In this document: positions 52,565 to 60,772 of the stretch, piece after piece
How positions within the stretch are numbered: position 1 is the first letter of the stretch
How the letters are laid out: every line of letters begins with the position of its first letter
Assembly (NCBI RefSeq): GCF_034808145.1
Contig: NZ_JAXHGM010000004.1
Span: 124,001 to 188,000, forward strand
Direction of reading: 5' to 3'
Source: Halorubellus sp034808145
GTDB taxonomy: Archaea; Halobacteriota; Halobacteria; Halobacteriales; Natrialbaceae
DNA: 64,000 nucleotides
Notes under the pieces: model-generated
What the model was told of the DNA's origin: nothing
What the model saw: the letters and a program-made list of their open reading frames with translations, nothing else
Database searches by the model: none
Made by a program: the position numbers and the translations under genes

Positions 52565-52903
52565 ATGGTCTCTGGTACCACGACCGAGAACCTGCACGAG
52601 CGCGCGAAGACCATCTTCCGCGGCCTGGGCTACGACGTGACCGACGCCGCCGGCGAGTTCCGAGCCGAGCGAGACTGGAAGACGGTCCACGTGAACCCGA
52701 CGCGTGACGTGCCCGAGACCCCGACCGGCGGCGACCTCCGCTGCTTCGTGACGCCCGAGGACACCGCCGACTCGCTACGGGAGAAACTCCTCGCGGACAA
52801 GCCCGACTACGACTGGGCCATCCTCTCCGTGACCGACGCCCCCGCGGCCAGCACCGACGGCGGCTACGACGTCATCCACCCGCCCCAGGACCCGCTCCGG
52901 TAG
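52565..52903 (+). CDS. Small haloarchaeal hypothetical protein
   Basis: Acidic protein of 112 residues with no membrane segment. Its first half (NLHERAKTIFRGLGYDVTDAAGEFRAERDWKTVHV) looks like an alpha/beta nuclease-like start, HxxAxxxxxxLGYxV, but catalytic residues are not evident. The second half, GDLRCFVTPEDTADSLREKLLADKPDYDWAILSV, is conserved-looking. An ACTTTAAG element about 30 bases upstream of the ATG is a likely TATA box. Function unknown. Confidence 0.68.
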   Translation: MVSGTTTENLHERAKTIFRGLGYDVTDAAGEFRAERDWKTVHVNPTRDVPETPTGGDLRCFVTPEDTADSLREKLLADKPDYDWAILSVTDAPAASTDGGYDVIHPPQDPLR

Positions 52904-53017
52904 CACGTCGACGCACCCGACACCGACGGTTCGCGCGTCGCGAGCGACCGCACCACGGCGCGCGATAGCGACCGCGGTTCGGACCGTTTATTATCCCGGC
53001 CCCTCCGGTGTTGGCGT

Positions 53018-54391
53018 ATGAAGCGTGTCGACGTTGCCGTCGTCGGAGGCGGGCCCGCGGGGACGAGCGCGGTGTGGGAAGCCGCGCGCAACGGCGCCGA
53101 CGCCCTCCTCCTCGAGAAGGGCGTGCCGCGCGCCGACCGGGAGGGCCTCGGACCGGATTCGACGGACGCCGCGGGGATGCTCGATTACTGGATAGACATC
53201 ATGGACATCGACCCCGCCGACCTCCCCGACGGCGTCGTCCTGCAGGAGCTCGACTGCGTGCAGTTCATCGGGCCGACCGAGACCGCGACGATGCACGCGA
53301 CCGGTATCGAGTCGAGCTACGACCGGTTCGGGTACACGTTCCAGCGCGCTCGCATGGACGACTTCCTCCGCGAGCAGGCCGAGGAAGCGGGTGCGACGTA
53401 CGACGTCGGCGTGTCCGTTCGCGGCGTCGACACCGACCTGGACGCGGAGTACCGTCACACCCTCGAACTCGCCGATGGCGAGAACGTCGCGGCGAACTAC
53501 GTGGTGCTCGCCGACGGTCCGCAACGCCAGGTGTCGATGGGCGTCCTCGACGCGTTCCTCCCGGCGCACCGCGCCGCGAGCGACGTCATGTCGCCGCCGA
53601 CGGCGAACCACATCGCGTACCAGGAGCACCGCGAGTTCCCCGACGGCGCGTTCGAGGACGACCGCCTGAAGTTCTGGTGGGGGTGGATGCCCGGCGAGAC
53701 CGCGTACCCGTGGGTGTTCCCGAACGACGGCAACGTCGCGCGCGTCGGCCTCACGATGCCGATCGGGATGACGCTCGACGACGTCGAGCACCCCGAAGGC
53801 TACCGCCTGCTCGACCCGGACGACGAGCGCCTCCCGAAGGCCGGCGAGTACATCTCTCGGCTCTTGGAGCGCGTGTACGGCGACGAGTACGACATCGAGG
53901 AGGACTTCCCGCGCGTCGAGGACCGCGGGAAGTCCGGCGGGACCGAGACGTACCCGATCTCGTCGACGCGCCCCATCGACTCGCCGGTCGGCGCCGGTAT
54001 CGCGGTCGCGGGCGGCGCGATGGGGACGACGAGCGCGTTCCACGAGGGCGGCTATCACGTCGCCGTGCGCTCGGGGAAGCTGGCGGGCGAGCTCGCCGCG
54101 ACGGACTCCCTGGAGCGGTATAACGACGAGTGGCGCAGCGCCATCGGGACGGAGCTCATCCGGAACGTCGCGTTCGCGGACCTCGTCGCCGAGTACGAGC
54201 CCGACGACTGGGACCGGACGTTCAGCCTCGCGAGCCGGATGCTCGGCGACGGCGCCGACGGCGAACTGCTGTCGCGTCGCCTCGGCGCCGGCCCGGGTGC
54301 ACTGAAGCTCCTCGCGAAGTACAAGTGGCGCAAGCGCTCGCTGAAGAAGGACGGCTACGTGCAGATAACCGAGGACGAGTACACGGTCTGA
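53018..54391 (+). CDS. Geranylgeranyl-reductase-family flavoprotein
   Basis: FAD-dependent oxidoreductase of 457 residues related to digeranylgeranylglycerophospholipid reductase, which saturates archaeal lipid chains. The FAD Rossmann motif is VDVAVVGGGPAGTSAVWEAA with the ribose Glu in LLLEKG. Further on are YTFQRARMDDFLREQA, WGWMPGETAYPWVFPNDGNVARVG and the second FAD contact GIAVAGGAMGTTSAFHEGGYHVAVRSG. The lipid Trp-rich region (FWWGWMPG) fits a membrane-associated isoprenoid substrate. Which isoprenoid (lipid, menaquinone or carotenoid) cannot be told. Confidence 0.8.
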   Translation: MKRVDVAVVGGGPAGTSAVWEAARNGADALLLEKGVPRADREGLGPDSTDAAGMLDYWIDIMDIDPADLPDGVVLQELDCVQFIGPTETATMHATGIESSYDRFGYTFQRARMDDFLREQAEEAGATYDVGVSVRGVDTDLDAEYRHTLELADGENVAANYVVLADGPQRQVSMGVLDAFLPAHRAASDVMSPPTANHIAYQEHREFPDGAFEDDRLKFWWGWMPGETAYPWVFPNDGNVARVGLTMPIGMTLDDVEHPEGYRLLDPDDERLPKAGEYISRLLERVYGDEYDIEEDFPRVEDRGKSGGTETYPISSTRPIDSPVGAGIAVAGGAMGTTSAFHEGGYHVAVRSGKLAGELAATDSLERYNDEWRSAIGTELIRNVAFADLVAEYEPDDWDRTFSLASRMLGDGADGELLSRRLGAGPGALKLLAKYKWRKRSLKKDGYVQITEDEYTV

Positions 54392-54496
54392 GCCGGGGAA
54401 CGGTCGCCGGTGCCACGGGGAGTCGACGGTGACGACACCCGCGGTGGCGTGCCGCGGTGCGACGGCTTTTACTGCGGGCCTCCGAACTGACGAGGT

Positions 54497-55792
54497 ATGA
54501 GTACGGACGACGGAGCGCGCGACCCCTTCGACGCGTTCCGCGCTGACGTTGAGGTGCGAGCGACCCGGGGCGGGACCGGCGGGTCGTCGGGTGCGGCCGT
54601 CGGCGGTGGCGACCGGTCGGTGGCGGTCGTCGGCGGTGCGATGGCGGGGCTCGCGGCGGCGCACGCGTTCTCGCGCCTCGACTGGGACGTGACGCTGTTC
54701 GAACGGCAGTCGTTCGACGAGAAGCGCGTGAACTGCGGGGAGGCGATGACGGACGTCACCCGCATCCCCCTGGAGAAGACGCCCGAGAACGGGTTCGCGA
54801 ACGACACGCCGACGTTCGAGGTGCAGGTGTTCACCGGGGACGTCGACGACCGCGAGCTCGCCGGGACCGGTCGGTTCCCGGCGTCGCGAGCGTACGTCAC
54901 GGACCGTTCGCTCGTCGAGCGCGCGTGGGCGGCGAGCCTCCGCGACGACGGCGTGGACGTCCGCGAGAACACCGGCGTGTCTAAGGCCGAGTTCGAAGCG
55001 TTGTGCGACGAACACGACCTCGTGGTGGACGCGACCGGACAGCCCTCGCTCGCGAGCAAGATAGAGGGGGCGACCGCGGAGTACGCGGGCGCGATGACGG
55101 CGCTGAACGCGGACGTCGAGGGCGACTTCTCCGACCTCTACCCGGACTCGCGCATCGTGTTCGAGAACTACCTCGGGTACTCGTGGGTGTTCCCGAAGTC
55201 GGAATCGCGGGCGAACGTCGGTATCGGGTGGGCGCAGGACCGCCAGCCGGACAGCTACATGGCGGCGTTCGAGGCGGCGTGCGAGCGCAACGACTGGCCG
55301 GTGCCGACCCGAGAGCAGGCGAACGTGTACACGATACCGAGGGGGCCGTCGCTGGACCCGGAGCGGACGTGGCTCCCCGAACGCGGCGTGGTGCGCGTCG
55401 GCGACGCCGCCGGTATCGCGAACCGCTTCACGGGGAAGGGCATCTCCCAGGCCATCGAGTCCGCGTACCTCGCCGCGGCGCACGCCGACGCGGGGGCGCT
55501 CGACGCGTACCCCGAGGCGCTGTACGCGCGGCTCCGCGACGAGTACCGGCTCGCGTACGTCGTCCGCGGCGCGCTCGAGGACGGACGCCCGGACATCCTC
55601 TCGGGCGTCATGGAGGCCGTCTCCGGCATCGACGTCGAGGACGTCGACCGGAATCCGCGGAAGGCGTTCGCGCGCCTCGCACGCCACCCGGTCCTGGTCG
55701 CGAACATGCTCGGGAGCAGGCCGATGCTTGAGCGCGCCTGGCGAGCGTGGACGAACGACTGGGAGTTCAAGCACCTGGACGCGTCGACCTGA
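54497..55792 (+). CDS. FAD-dependent oxidoreductase, GGR-like
   Basis: Flavoprotein of 431 residues, distant paralogue of the preceding gene product. About 45 Gly- and Asp-rich residues precede the FAD motif VAVVGGAMAGLAAAHAFSRL with LFERQSF. Middle landmarks are NCGEAMTDVTRIPLEK (a Cys-Gly-Glu seen in GGR proteins) and YLGYSWVFPKSESRANVGIGW. The second FAD contact is VVRVGDAAGIANRFTGKGISQAIES. It follows the first GGR-like gene on the same strand after 105 bases, suggesting linked isoprenoid steps. Its last codons form the first unit of a 34-base tandem repeat. Confidence 0.78.
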   Translation: MSTDDGARDPFDAFRADVEVRATRGGTGGSSGAAVGGGDRSVAVVGGAMAGLAAAHAFSRLDWDVTLFERQSFDEKRVNCGEAMTDVTRIPLEKTPENGFANDTPTFEVQVFTGDVDDRELAGTGRFPASRAYVTDRSLVERAWAASLRDDGVDVRENTGVSKAEFEALCDEHDLVVDATGQPSLASKIEGATAEYAGAMTALNADVEGDFSDLYPDSRIVFENYLGYSWVFPKSESRANVGIGWAQDRQPDSYMAAFEAACERNDWPVPTREQANVYTIPRGPSLDPERTWLPERGVVRVGDAAGIANRFTGKGISQAIESAYLAAAHADAGALDAYPEALYARLRDEYRLAYVVRGALEDGRPDILSGVMEAVSGIDVEDVDRNPRKAFARLARHPVLVANMLGSRPMLERAWRAWTNDWEFKHLDAST

Positions 55793-55900
55793 CCGGTAGT
55801 TCCGGAACCTGGACGTGTCGACTTGACCGGTAGTTCTGGAATCTGGACGTGTCGACTTGACCGGTAGTTCCGGTACCCGCACGTGCTGGCCTGACCGAAG
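55775..55900. repeat. 34-bp tandem repeat starting in a stop codon region
   Basis: CTGGACGYGTCGACYTGACC recurs at 55775, 55809 and 55843 (steps of exactly 34), with a fourth degenerate copy. The first unit is the last five codons plus stop of the GGR-like gene, so each full copy contains the same L-D-A/V-S-T-stop. Each unit also carries a GTTCCGGAAC-type palindrome (55799, 55833, 55867). Confidence 0.85.
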
Positions 55901-55979
55901 GCGTCCGACTCGAGAGGCCCTCGGCGACGGCCGATATTACGATTTCGCGGGTGGGTATTAACGGAACGTAATTCAACCC

Positions 55980-55991
55980 GGTTCCGGAACC
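55980..55991. promoter_or_regulatory. 12-bp palindrome GGTTCCGGAACC before the MFS gene
   Basis: A perfect palindrome ends nine bases before the MFS ATG. A TATA-like GTATTAAC near 55955-55962 would place the transcription start on it. The same ten-base core occurs in the 34-base repeats about 110-190 bases upstream, so several sites for one regulator are possible. Confidence 0.5.
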
Positions 55992-56000
55992 AACCGGTCG

Positions 56001-57224
56001 ATGACCGAGTCGTCGTCGCGTGCCCCGCTCGACGGGACGCCGCCGAGCGTGCTGAAGTACTACGCGTACAAGGCGACGAAGGCGGTCGAGTTCTACCGGC
56101 CGATAATGTACCTGTTCCTGCTCACGCAGGACCTGTCGTTCACGCAGATCGCCGTCCTGGAGGCGACGTACAACGTGACGACCGTCGTCGGCGAGATACC
56201 GACGGGGTACGTCGGCGACCGCGTCGGTCGACGGAACAGTCTGCTCGTCGGCACCGCCGTCATCTCGGTGACGCTCGTCGGCATCGGGCTGGCGAGTTCG
56301 TTCCCCGCGTTCCTCGTGCTGTACGCGGTCTGGTCGATGGGGTACAACTTCCGGTCGGGGAGCGAGGACGCGTGGCTGTACGACACGCTCACCGACGACA
56401 TCTCCGAGGACGCGTTCGCGTCGGTCCGCGGCCGCGGCGAGTCCGTGTCACTCGCGGTCGGTGCGGGCGCGGCGGTTCTCGGCGGGTACCTCGGGAGCGT
56501 CGACCTCTCCTACCCGTGGTTCGTCGCCGCAGGCGTCACCGCCGTCGGCGCGGTCGTCCTCCTGACGATGGACGACACGGCGACGTACCAGGACACGGAC
56601 ACCGACGCTCTCGGACTGCGTCGGGTCCTCGGCATCGTGCGGAGCGCGCTCGCGCAGCGGAACGTCCGCGCGCTCGTCGTCTACTATTACGTCCTGTACG
56701 CCGCCGTCACCTACCTCGTGTTCGTGTTCCTCCAGCCGGTGTTCGAGACGGTCGTCGTCGACCTCGGCGTCCCGCCGTCCCGCGTCGAGTCCCTCGTCGG
56801 GTGGTTCTACGCCGCGTACAGCCTCCTCGGGGCGGTCCTGAGCTACCACGCGGGCGCTATCCGCGAGCGCGTCGGCATACGGACGTGGTTCGTCGTCCTG
56901 CCGTTCGTCGTCGGCGGCGCGCTGCTGGCGATGTACTTCGTGCCCGTCCTCGCACTGCCGACGTTCCTGTTCGCCAGGGGGCTCGCGGACGTCACGCGGT
57001 CGTTCGCGGGCCAGTACGTCAACGACCGTATCGATACCGTCGGGCGCGCGACCGTCCTCTCCGCGATGGCGATGGTGAGCGGGCTGGCGGTCGTCCCGTT
57101 CCAGCTCGGGAGCGGCGTCATCTCCGACGCCGTCTCGCCGCTGTACGCGCTCGCCGTGGCGGGCGGCGTCCTCGTCGTCGGTTCCGCGCTCGTGCTCGCG
57201 TGGGAGGTCCCGGTCGTCGAGTGA
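56001..57224 (+). CDS. MFS transporter
   Basis: Major facilitator protein of 407 residues with about twelve helices. The loop 2-3 motif is VGEIPTGYVGDRVGRRNSLLVG, the classical G-x-x-x-D-R-x-G-R-R. YNFRSGSEDAWLYDTL in helix 5 is typical of the drug or metabolite-efflux branch found in archaea and Firmicutes. The substrate is unknown. Palindromic elements lie at its transcription start. It follows the GGR-like pair on the same strand after 208 bases. Confidence 0.85.
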   Translation: MTESSSRAPLDGTPPSVLKYYAYKATKAVEFYRPIMYLFLLTQDLSFTQIAVLEATYNVTTVVGEIPTGYVGDRVGRRNSLLVGTAVISVTLVGIGLASSFPAFLVLYAVWSMGYNFRSGSEDAWLYDTLTDDISEDAFASVRGRGESVSLAVGAGAAVLGGYLGSVDLSYPWFVAAGVTAVGAVVLLTMDDTATYQDTDTDALGLRRVLGIVRSALAQRNVRALVVYYYVLYAAVTYLVFVFLQPVFETVVVDLGVPPSRVESLVGWFYAAYSLLGAVLSYHAGAIRERVGIRTWFVVLPFVVGGALLAMYFVPVLALPTFLFARGLADVTRSFAGQYVNDRIDTVGRATVLSAMAMVSGLAVVPFQLGSGVISDAVSPLYALAVAGGVLVVGSALVLAWEVPVVE

Positions 57225-57515
57225 ATCGAGGACGAGCACGCGGATGCGGACGGGTCCAGCGGGACGTACTCGACCCGCAAGACATACCCGCGCACCCGGC
57301 GAAGGCTCGAACGCGTGCCTCAGTCCCCGCCCCAGTAGACCCGGCAACCGGGTGCGATGACGGTGCGGAGAACCCGGGCATGCAACATACCGGCACGAGA
57401 GTGCCCGCTGGCCGCGTACGGCCCGCCCGGCACGAGGGTTTCCCGGCAGACTCGGCACGCCGCCAGGGATGACGTCGGTCGTTAGTGTTCCGGGCGAACA
57501 TTCCGTACCTGTTAG
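57225..57515. other. Intergenic stretch without recognised features
   Basis: About 290 bases after the MFS stop hold no frame with coding character and no convincing hairpin or promoter. It leads into a gene remnant and marks the left border of the metal island. Confidence 0.4.
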
Positions 57516-57626
57516 AGGAATCTGGAAGGGCTTGACAGCCGCGTGAACTGGGAGACGCTCAACCGAGACGATGGCGTGGTCGGCCACCAACAACGGTTTC
57601 GACTAATCGGACCGCTCTCTCCGTGA
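57516..57626 (+). pseudogene. 3' remnant of an unidentified gene
   Basis: A 36-codon frame without a start codon, closed upstream by TAG (57513-57515) and ended by TGA (57624-57626), encodes SRVNWETLNRDDGVVGHQQR followed by FRLIGPLSP. It reads like the natural C-terminus of a protein and has good codon use, but nothing upstream continues it. The source family is not recognised; a transposon or defence gene is possible. It suggests a deletion or insertion at the island border. Confidence 0.4.
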
Positions 57627-57674
57627 AGTGAAACTGTTCGATACCGGTCACCCGCGGTTTCCCGCCTCAGTTCC

Positions 57675-58391
57675 CTAGCTCTGACTGTCGAAGCCGCCGC
57701 TGCCCGGCGATTCACCAGAGCCGGTTCCGGCTTCTGATTCGACGGTCGTCACGGTGAATAGCGAGTCCTCGGAGAGGACACTCTGGACGCGGCTGTGCCA
57801 CACGTCGCCGAACAGCTCTCGGTCATCTTCGCTCGCTGTTCCCTCGATGATCTGTTGGAGGTTGCCGAGTGCTGGTCCGCCGTCCGGAACGTCGCCGACG
57901 TGGTAGGTCACCTCGACGGTTTCGTCGGTGTCAGTCCGGTGGAAGCGAAACGTCGGGTCGGCACTGTCGGGAGCGAACGCATCGAAGGTCAGCATGTTCT
58001 GGCGGTCACCGTACCCGCCGGCGAGCCCACCGAAGCCGTCCTCTTGGGCGGCGCCGGTCACGTACGAGATGAGACGCCCCATCACGCCGTACGTGGCGTC
58101 GTCGCGCGGCCCCGCAGCGCGCACCTCGACCTCGCTCCGGACAGGGTGGTCGTCGGGGTATAGCGCGTCGAGGCCGGACTGGACGATGCGATAGGCACCC
58201 GCGGCTGTCGGACAGGAGTGGCCCGCGGCCTTCACGACGTCCTCGTAGGTGATGACGAACGGGTCCCCGGGTTCGAGGACCGCGAGTGCTTCTGCGACGG
58301 GGTCGCGGAGCCGGAGCGGTTCGACGTCGTATTCGACGGCCAGGTTCGAGTCGGTGCGGTTCGTGTCGGTCGGAGTCGTGTTCTCTGACAT
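57675..58391 (-). CDS. FmdE-like protein in metal island
   Basis: Protein of 238 residues. Residues about 45-130 (VVKAAGHSCPTAAGAYRIVQSGLDALYPDDHP ... ATYGVMGRLISYVTGAA) resemble the FmdE domain of formylmethanofuran dehydrogenase operons, with the metal-type H-S-C-P (H58, C60). The usual C-terminal zinc ribbon is missing; the end is a Gly/Ser-rich tail. It lies 39 bases after the P1B ATPase stop on the same strand. A role in binding or sensing the transported metal is inferred from the position. Confidence 0.6.
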   Translation of the reverse strand: MSENTTPTDTNRTDSNLAVEYDVEPLRLRDPVAEALAVLEPGDPFVITYEDVVKAAGHSCPTAAGAYRIVQSGLDALYPDDHPVRSEVEVRAAGPRDDATYGVMGRLISYVTGAAQEDGFGGLAGGYGDRQNMLTFDAFAPDSADPTFRFHRTDTDETVEVTYHVGDVPDGGPALGNLQQIIEGTASEDDRELFGDVWHSRVQSVLSEDSLFTVTTVESEAGTGSGESPGSGGFDSQS

Positions 58392-58430
58392 GGTGAGTCG
58401 TTTGCGGTTTCGTCAGTGGTTCGGTGCTGT

Positions 58431-60356
58431 TCAGTGGCGCAGGAGGCGCATCCCGTTGAGGATGACCGCGAGGACGCTGGCCTCGTGGACGAGCATCCCG
58501 AGCGCGAGCGTGACGTAGCTCGTCAGGACGCCCGCCAGCAGGAGCGTCACCGTCAGTACGGCAAGCCCGACGTTCTCGGAGATGTTCCACCGCGTCGCCT
58601 TGCTCAGCGTCACCGCGTAGGGGATGCGTTCGAGGTCGTCGGCCATCAGCGCCATGTCCGCCGTCTCGATGGCGGTATCCGTGCCGGCGGCGCCCATCGC
58701 GATACCGACGTCGGCAGTCGCCAGCGACGGCGCGTCGTTGATGCCGTCACCGACCATCGCCACGACCTGCCCCGCCTCACGGAGCTCCTCGATGACCGTC
58801 TGCTTGTCCTCGGGGAGCAGTTCCGCGCGGTAGTCGTCGATGCCGACCTCCTCGGCGACCGCGCGAGCGGTGCGTTCGTTGTCGCCGGTGAGCATCACCG
58901 TCTCGATACCCACGTCTTGCAGCTGGGCGATGACGCTGGGCGCTGCCTCGCGGAGTTCGTCCCGGAGCGCGATGGCACCGACGACGACGCCGTCGCGGAC
59001 GACGTGGACCGCGGTTTCGCCACGTTCCTCGCGCCCCCGGACATACGCAGCGACGTCGTCCGGGAGGTCGATTCCGCGCTCGTCGAGCAGCGCACGGTTT
59101 CCGACGACGATCTCGCGGCCGCCGTACTGGGCGACGACGCCCTTCCCGACGACCACGTCGAAGTCGTCCGGGTCAGGGAGTGACCCTGCATCCGTGGCCA
59201 CCGAGTCGGCATCCGTCCCGACCGCCGTCGGCCCTCCATCGGTCACGGCTGCCTCGCGGTCCTGGGCCGCCTCGAGAATGGCGTCGCCGAGGTGGTGTTC
59301 GCTTTTCTTCTCGGCGATGGCCGCGAGTTCCAGTACGTCGCTGGCAGCGGTATCGAACCCTACAACGTCGGCGACTGCCGTCTCGCCCTTCGTGAGCGTG
59401 CCCGTCTTGTCGAAGGCGACGAGGTCGATCTTGCCGGCCCGTTCGAGGTGCTCGCCGCCCTTCATGAGAACTCCGCTCCGAGCGGCGTTACCGATCGCTG
59501 AGACGATACTGACCGGCGGCCCGATTACCAGCGCGCCCGGGCAGCCGATCACGAGCAGCGTCAGCGACAGGGTCGCGTTCTGCGTGAGGGCGTAGGCGGC
59601 GACGGACAGCGCGATGATGCCCGGCGTGTAGTACTTCGCGAAGCGGTCGATGAGACTCTCCGTCGGCGACTGGGCCTCCTGGGCCGCTTCGACGCGGCGG
59701 ATGATCCGCTGGAGCGTGGTATCCGACCCGGCACCGGTCGTTCGGACGTCGAGCGCCCCCTCGTGATTGATCGTCCCCGCGTAGACCTCGTCGCCGTCGG
59801 CCTTGTGGGCCGGCGCGCTCTCGCCGGTGACCGGTGCCTGGTTGACGGCGCTCTCCCCATCGACGACGTCGCCGTCCACGGGAATCTTCTCGCCGGGCCT
59901 GACGACGACGATCTCGCCCTCGGCGACCTCGCGGGCGGGCACCTCTTTCTGCTCGCCGTCGCGGCGAACCGTCGCCGTGTCCGGCGTCATTTCGAGCAGT
60001 TCCTCGAGGGCGTTGCGCGTCTTGCGCATCGTCCGTCCCTCGAGGTAGGAGCCGAGGGCGAACAGGAAGACCACCGCGGCGGCCTCCCAGTAGGACCCGA
60101 TGACGATCGCGCCGACGGCGGCCAGGGTTACGAGCGTCTTGATGCCGAGCGTTCGGCTTCTGATCTCGTGGTAGGCGGTCCTGGCGATGTCGTACCCGCC
60201 GACGAGTGCCGCGAGGACAAGGACCGCGGCGCTCGCGGTATCGAGGGGAGTGAGGTAGCCGAGGCTCCAGCCACCGGCGTAGAGGAGGCCACTCAGTGCG
60301 ACGATGGTGGCCTTCCGGTGTCTGCGGTAGTACTTCGTGACTGATTGGGTGTCCAT
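58431..60356 (-). CDS. P1B heavy-metal ATPase with CPG and HH motifs
   Basis: Metal-pumping P-type ATPase of 641 residues in the cell membrane. It has TGES (177-180), the phospho-Asp in FDKTGTLTKGE (D316), the GDGINDAPSLA hinge and about eight helices. The metal-binding triad of helix 6, usually C-P-C, is C272-P273-G274 (LVIGCPGALVIGPP), and the conserved S-E-H-P of the nucleotide domain is S-E-H-H (H354-H355). There is no N-terminal HMA domain; a separate HMA gene is just upstream. The ion is probably Cu, Zn or Cd but cannot be fixed. The ATG at 60356 was chosen. Confidence 0.9.
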   Translation of the reverse strand: MDTQSVTKYYRRHRKATIVALSGLLYAGGWSLGYLTPLDTASAAVLVLAALVGGYDIARTAYHEIRSRTLGIKTLVTLAAVGAIVIGSYWEAAAVVFLFALGSYLEGRTMRKTRNALEELLEMTPDTATVRRDGEQKEVPAREVAEGEIVVVRPGEKIPVDGDVVDGESAVNQAPVTGESAPAHKADGDEVYAGTINHEGALDVRTTGAGSDTTLQRIIRRVEAAQEAQSPTESLIDRFAKYYTPGIIALSVAAYALTQNATLSLTLLVIGCPGALVIGPPVSIVSAIGNAARSGVLMKGGEHLERAGKIDLVAFDKTGTLTKGETAVADVVGFDTAASDVLELAAIAEKKSEHHLGDAILEAAQDREAAVTDGGPTAVGTDADSVATDAGSLPDPDDFDVVVGKGVVAQYGGREIVVGNRALLDERGIDLPDDVAAYVRGREERGETAVHVVRDGVVVGAIALRDELREAAPSVIAQLQDVGIETVMLTGDNERTARAVAEEVGIDDYRAELLPEDKQTVIEELREAGQVVAMVGDGINDAPSLATADVGIAMGAAGTDTAIETADMALMADDLERIPYAVTLSKATRWNISENVGLAVLTVTLLLAGVLTSYVTLALGMLVHEASVLAVILNGMRLLRH

Positions 60357-60367
60357 GACGTTCCTCC

Positions 60368-60583
60368 TCAGGCGGGTTGGGGCGTGTAACCCTGATTCTC
60401 GATGGTCTGTTCGAACGTGGTGGGGTCGGCGACGTTGTCGTCGTAGTGGATTTCGACGCGACCGGTCGAGTAGTGGACCTCGACGTCCTCGACGCCCTCG
60501 ACGTTCGAGAGGGCGCGTTCGACAGTGCTCGCGCAGGTCGGGCAGTCGAAGTCCATGACGCGGAATTGGGTCGTTTCGTTCAT
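60368..60583 (-). CDS. HMA-domain metallochaperone
   Basis: Small protein of 71 residues that is one heavy-metal-associated ferredoxin-like domain. The metal motif is DFDCPTCAST (C14, C17), followed by VERALSNVEGVEDVEVHYSTGRVEIHYDD. It should hand metal ions to the ATPase whose gene starts 11 bases after its stop; that ATPase has no HMA domain of its own. Pro between the two Cys is unusual (commonly G-M-T/S-C), which may tune metal choice. Confidence 0.88.
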   Translation of the reverse strand: MNETTQFRVMDFDCPTCASTVERALSNVEGVEDVEVHYSTGRVEIHYDDNVADPTTFEQTIENQGYTPQPA

Positions 60584-60633
60584 TACATCTCAACGTAGCA
60601 CCCACGCCCCCTAAAGTATTTTTTAGATGATAT

Positions 60634-60663
60634 GTTTGAACGTGTGAATGAGCCGTTTGAACG
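60634..60663. promoter_or_regulatory. Direct repeats GTTTGAACG, candidate operators
   Basis: GTTTGAACG occurs at 60634-60642 and 60655-60663, exactly 21 bases (two helical turns) apart, in the gap between the divergent HMA and regulator genes. The second copy is extended to CCGTTTGAACGG, a palindrome but for its centre. They lie just upstream of an AT-rich block (60609-60625) that would be the TATA region of the HMA-ATPase transcript. The divergent regulator is the obvious candidate to bind here. Confidence 0.55.
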
Positions 60664-60772
60664 GACAAATGACCCATATAGGGCTTCGACCGGTTCGCCG
60701 TCCGAATTCGCTCAGGTCGACACACGTGAGCGGTCGTCAATACTTATCACCGCGCACGGTCTCGATTCACCC

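Noticed and set aside
60632..60772. Longer regulator starting at 60632
   Set aside because: The extension would run through the operator-like repeats and over a TATA box at 60741; the 174-residue form starts at the right distance from it.
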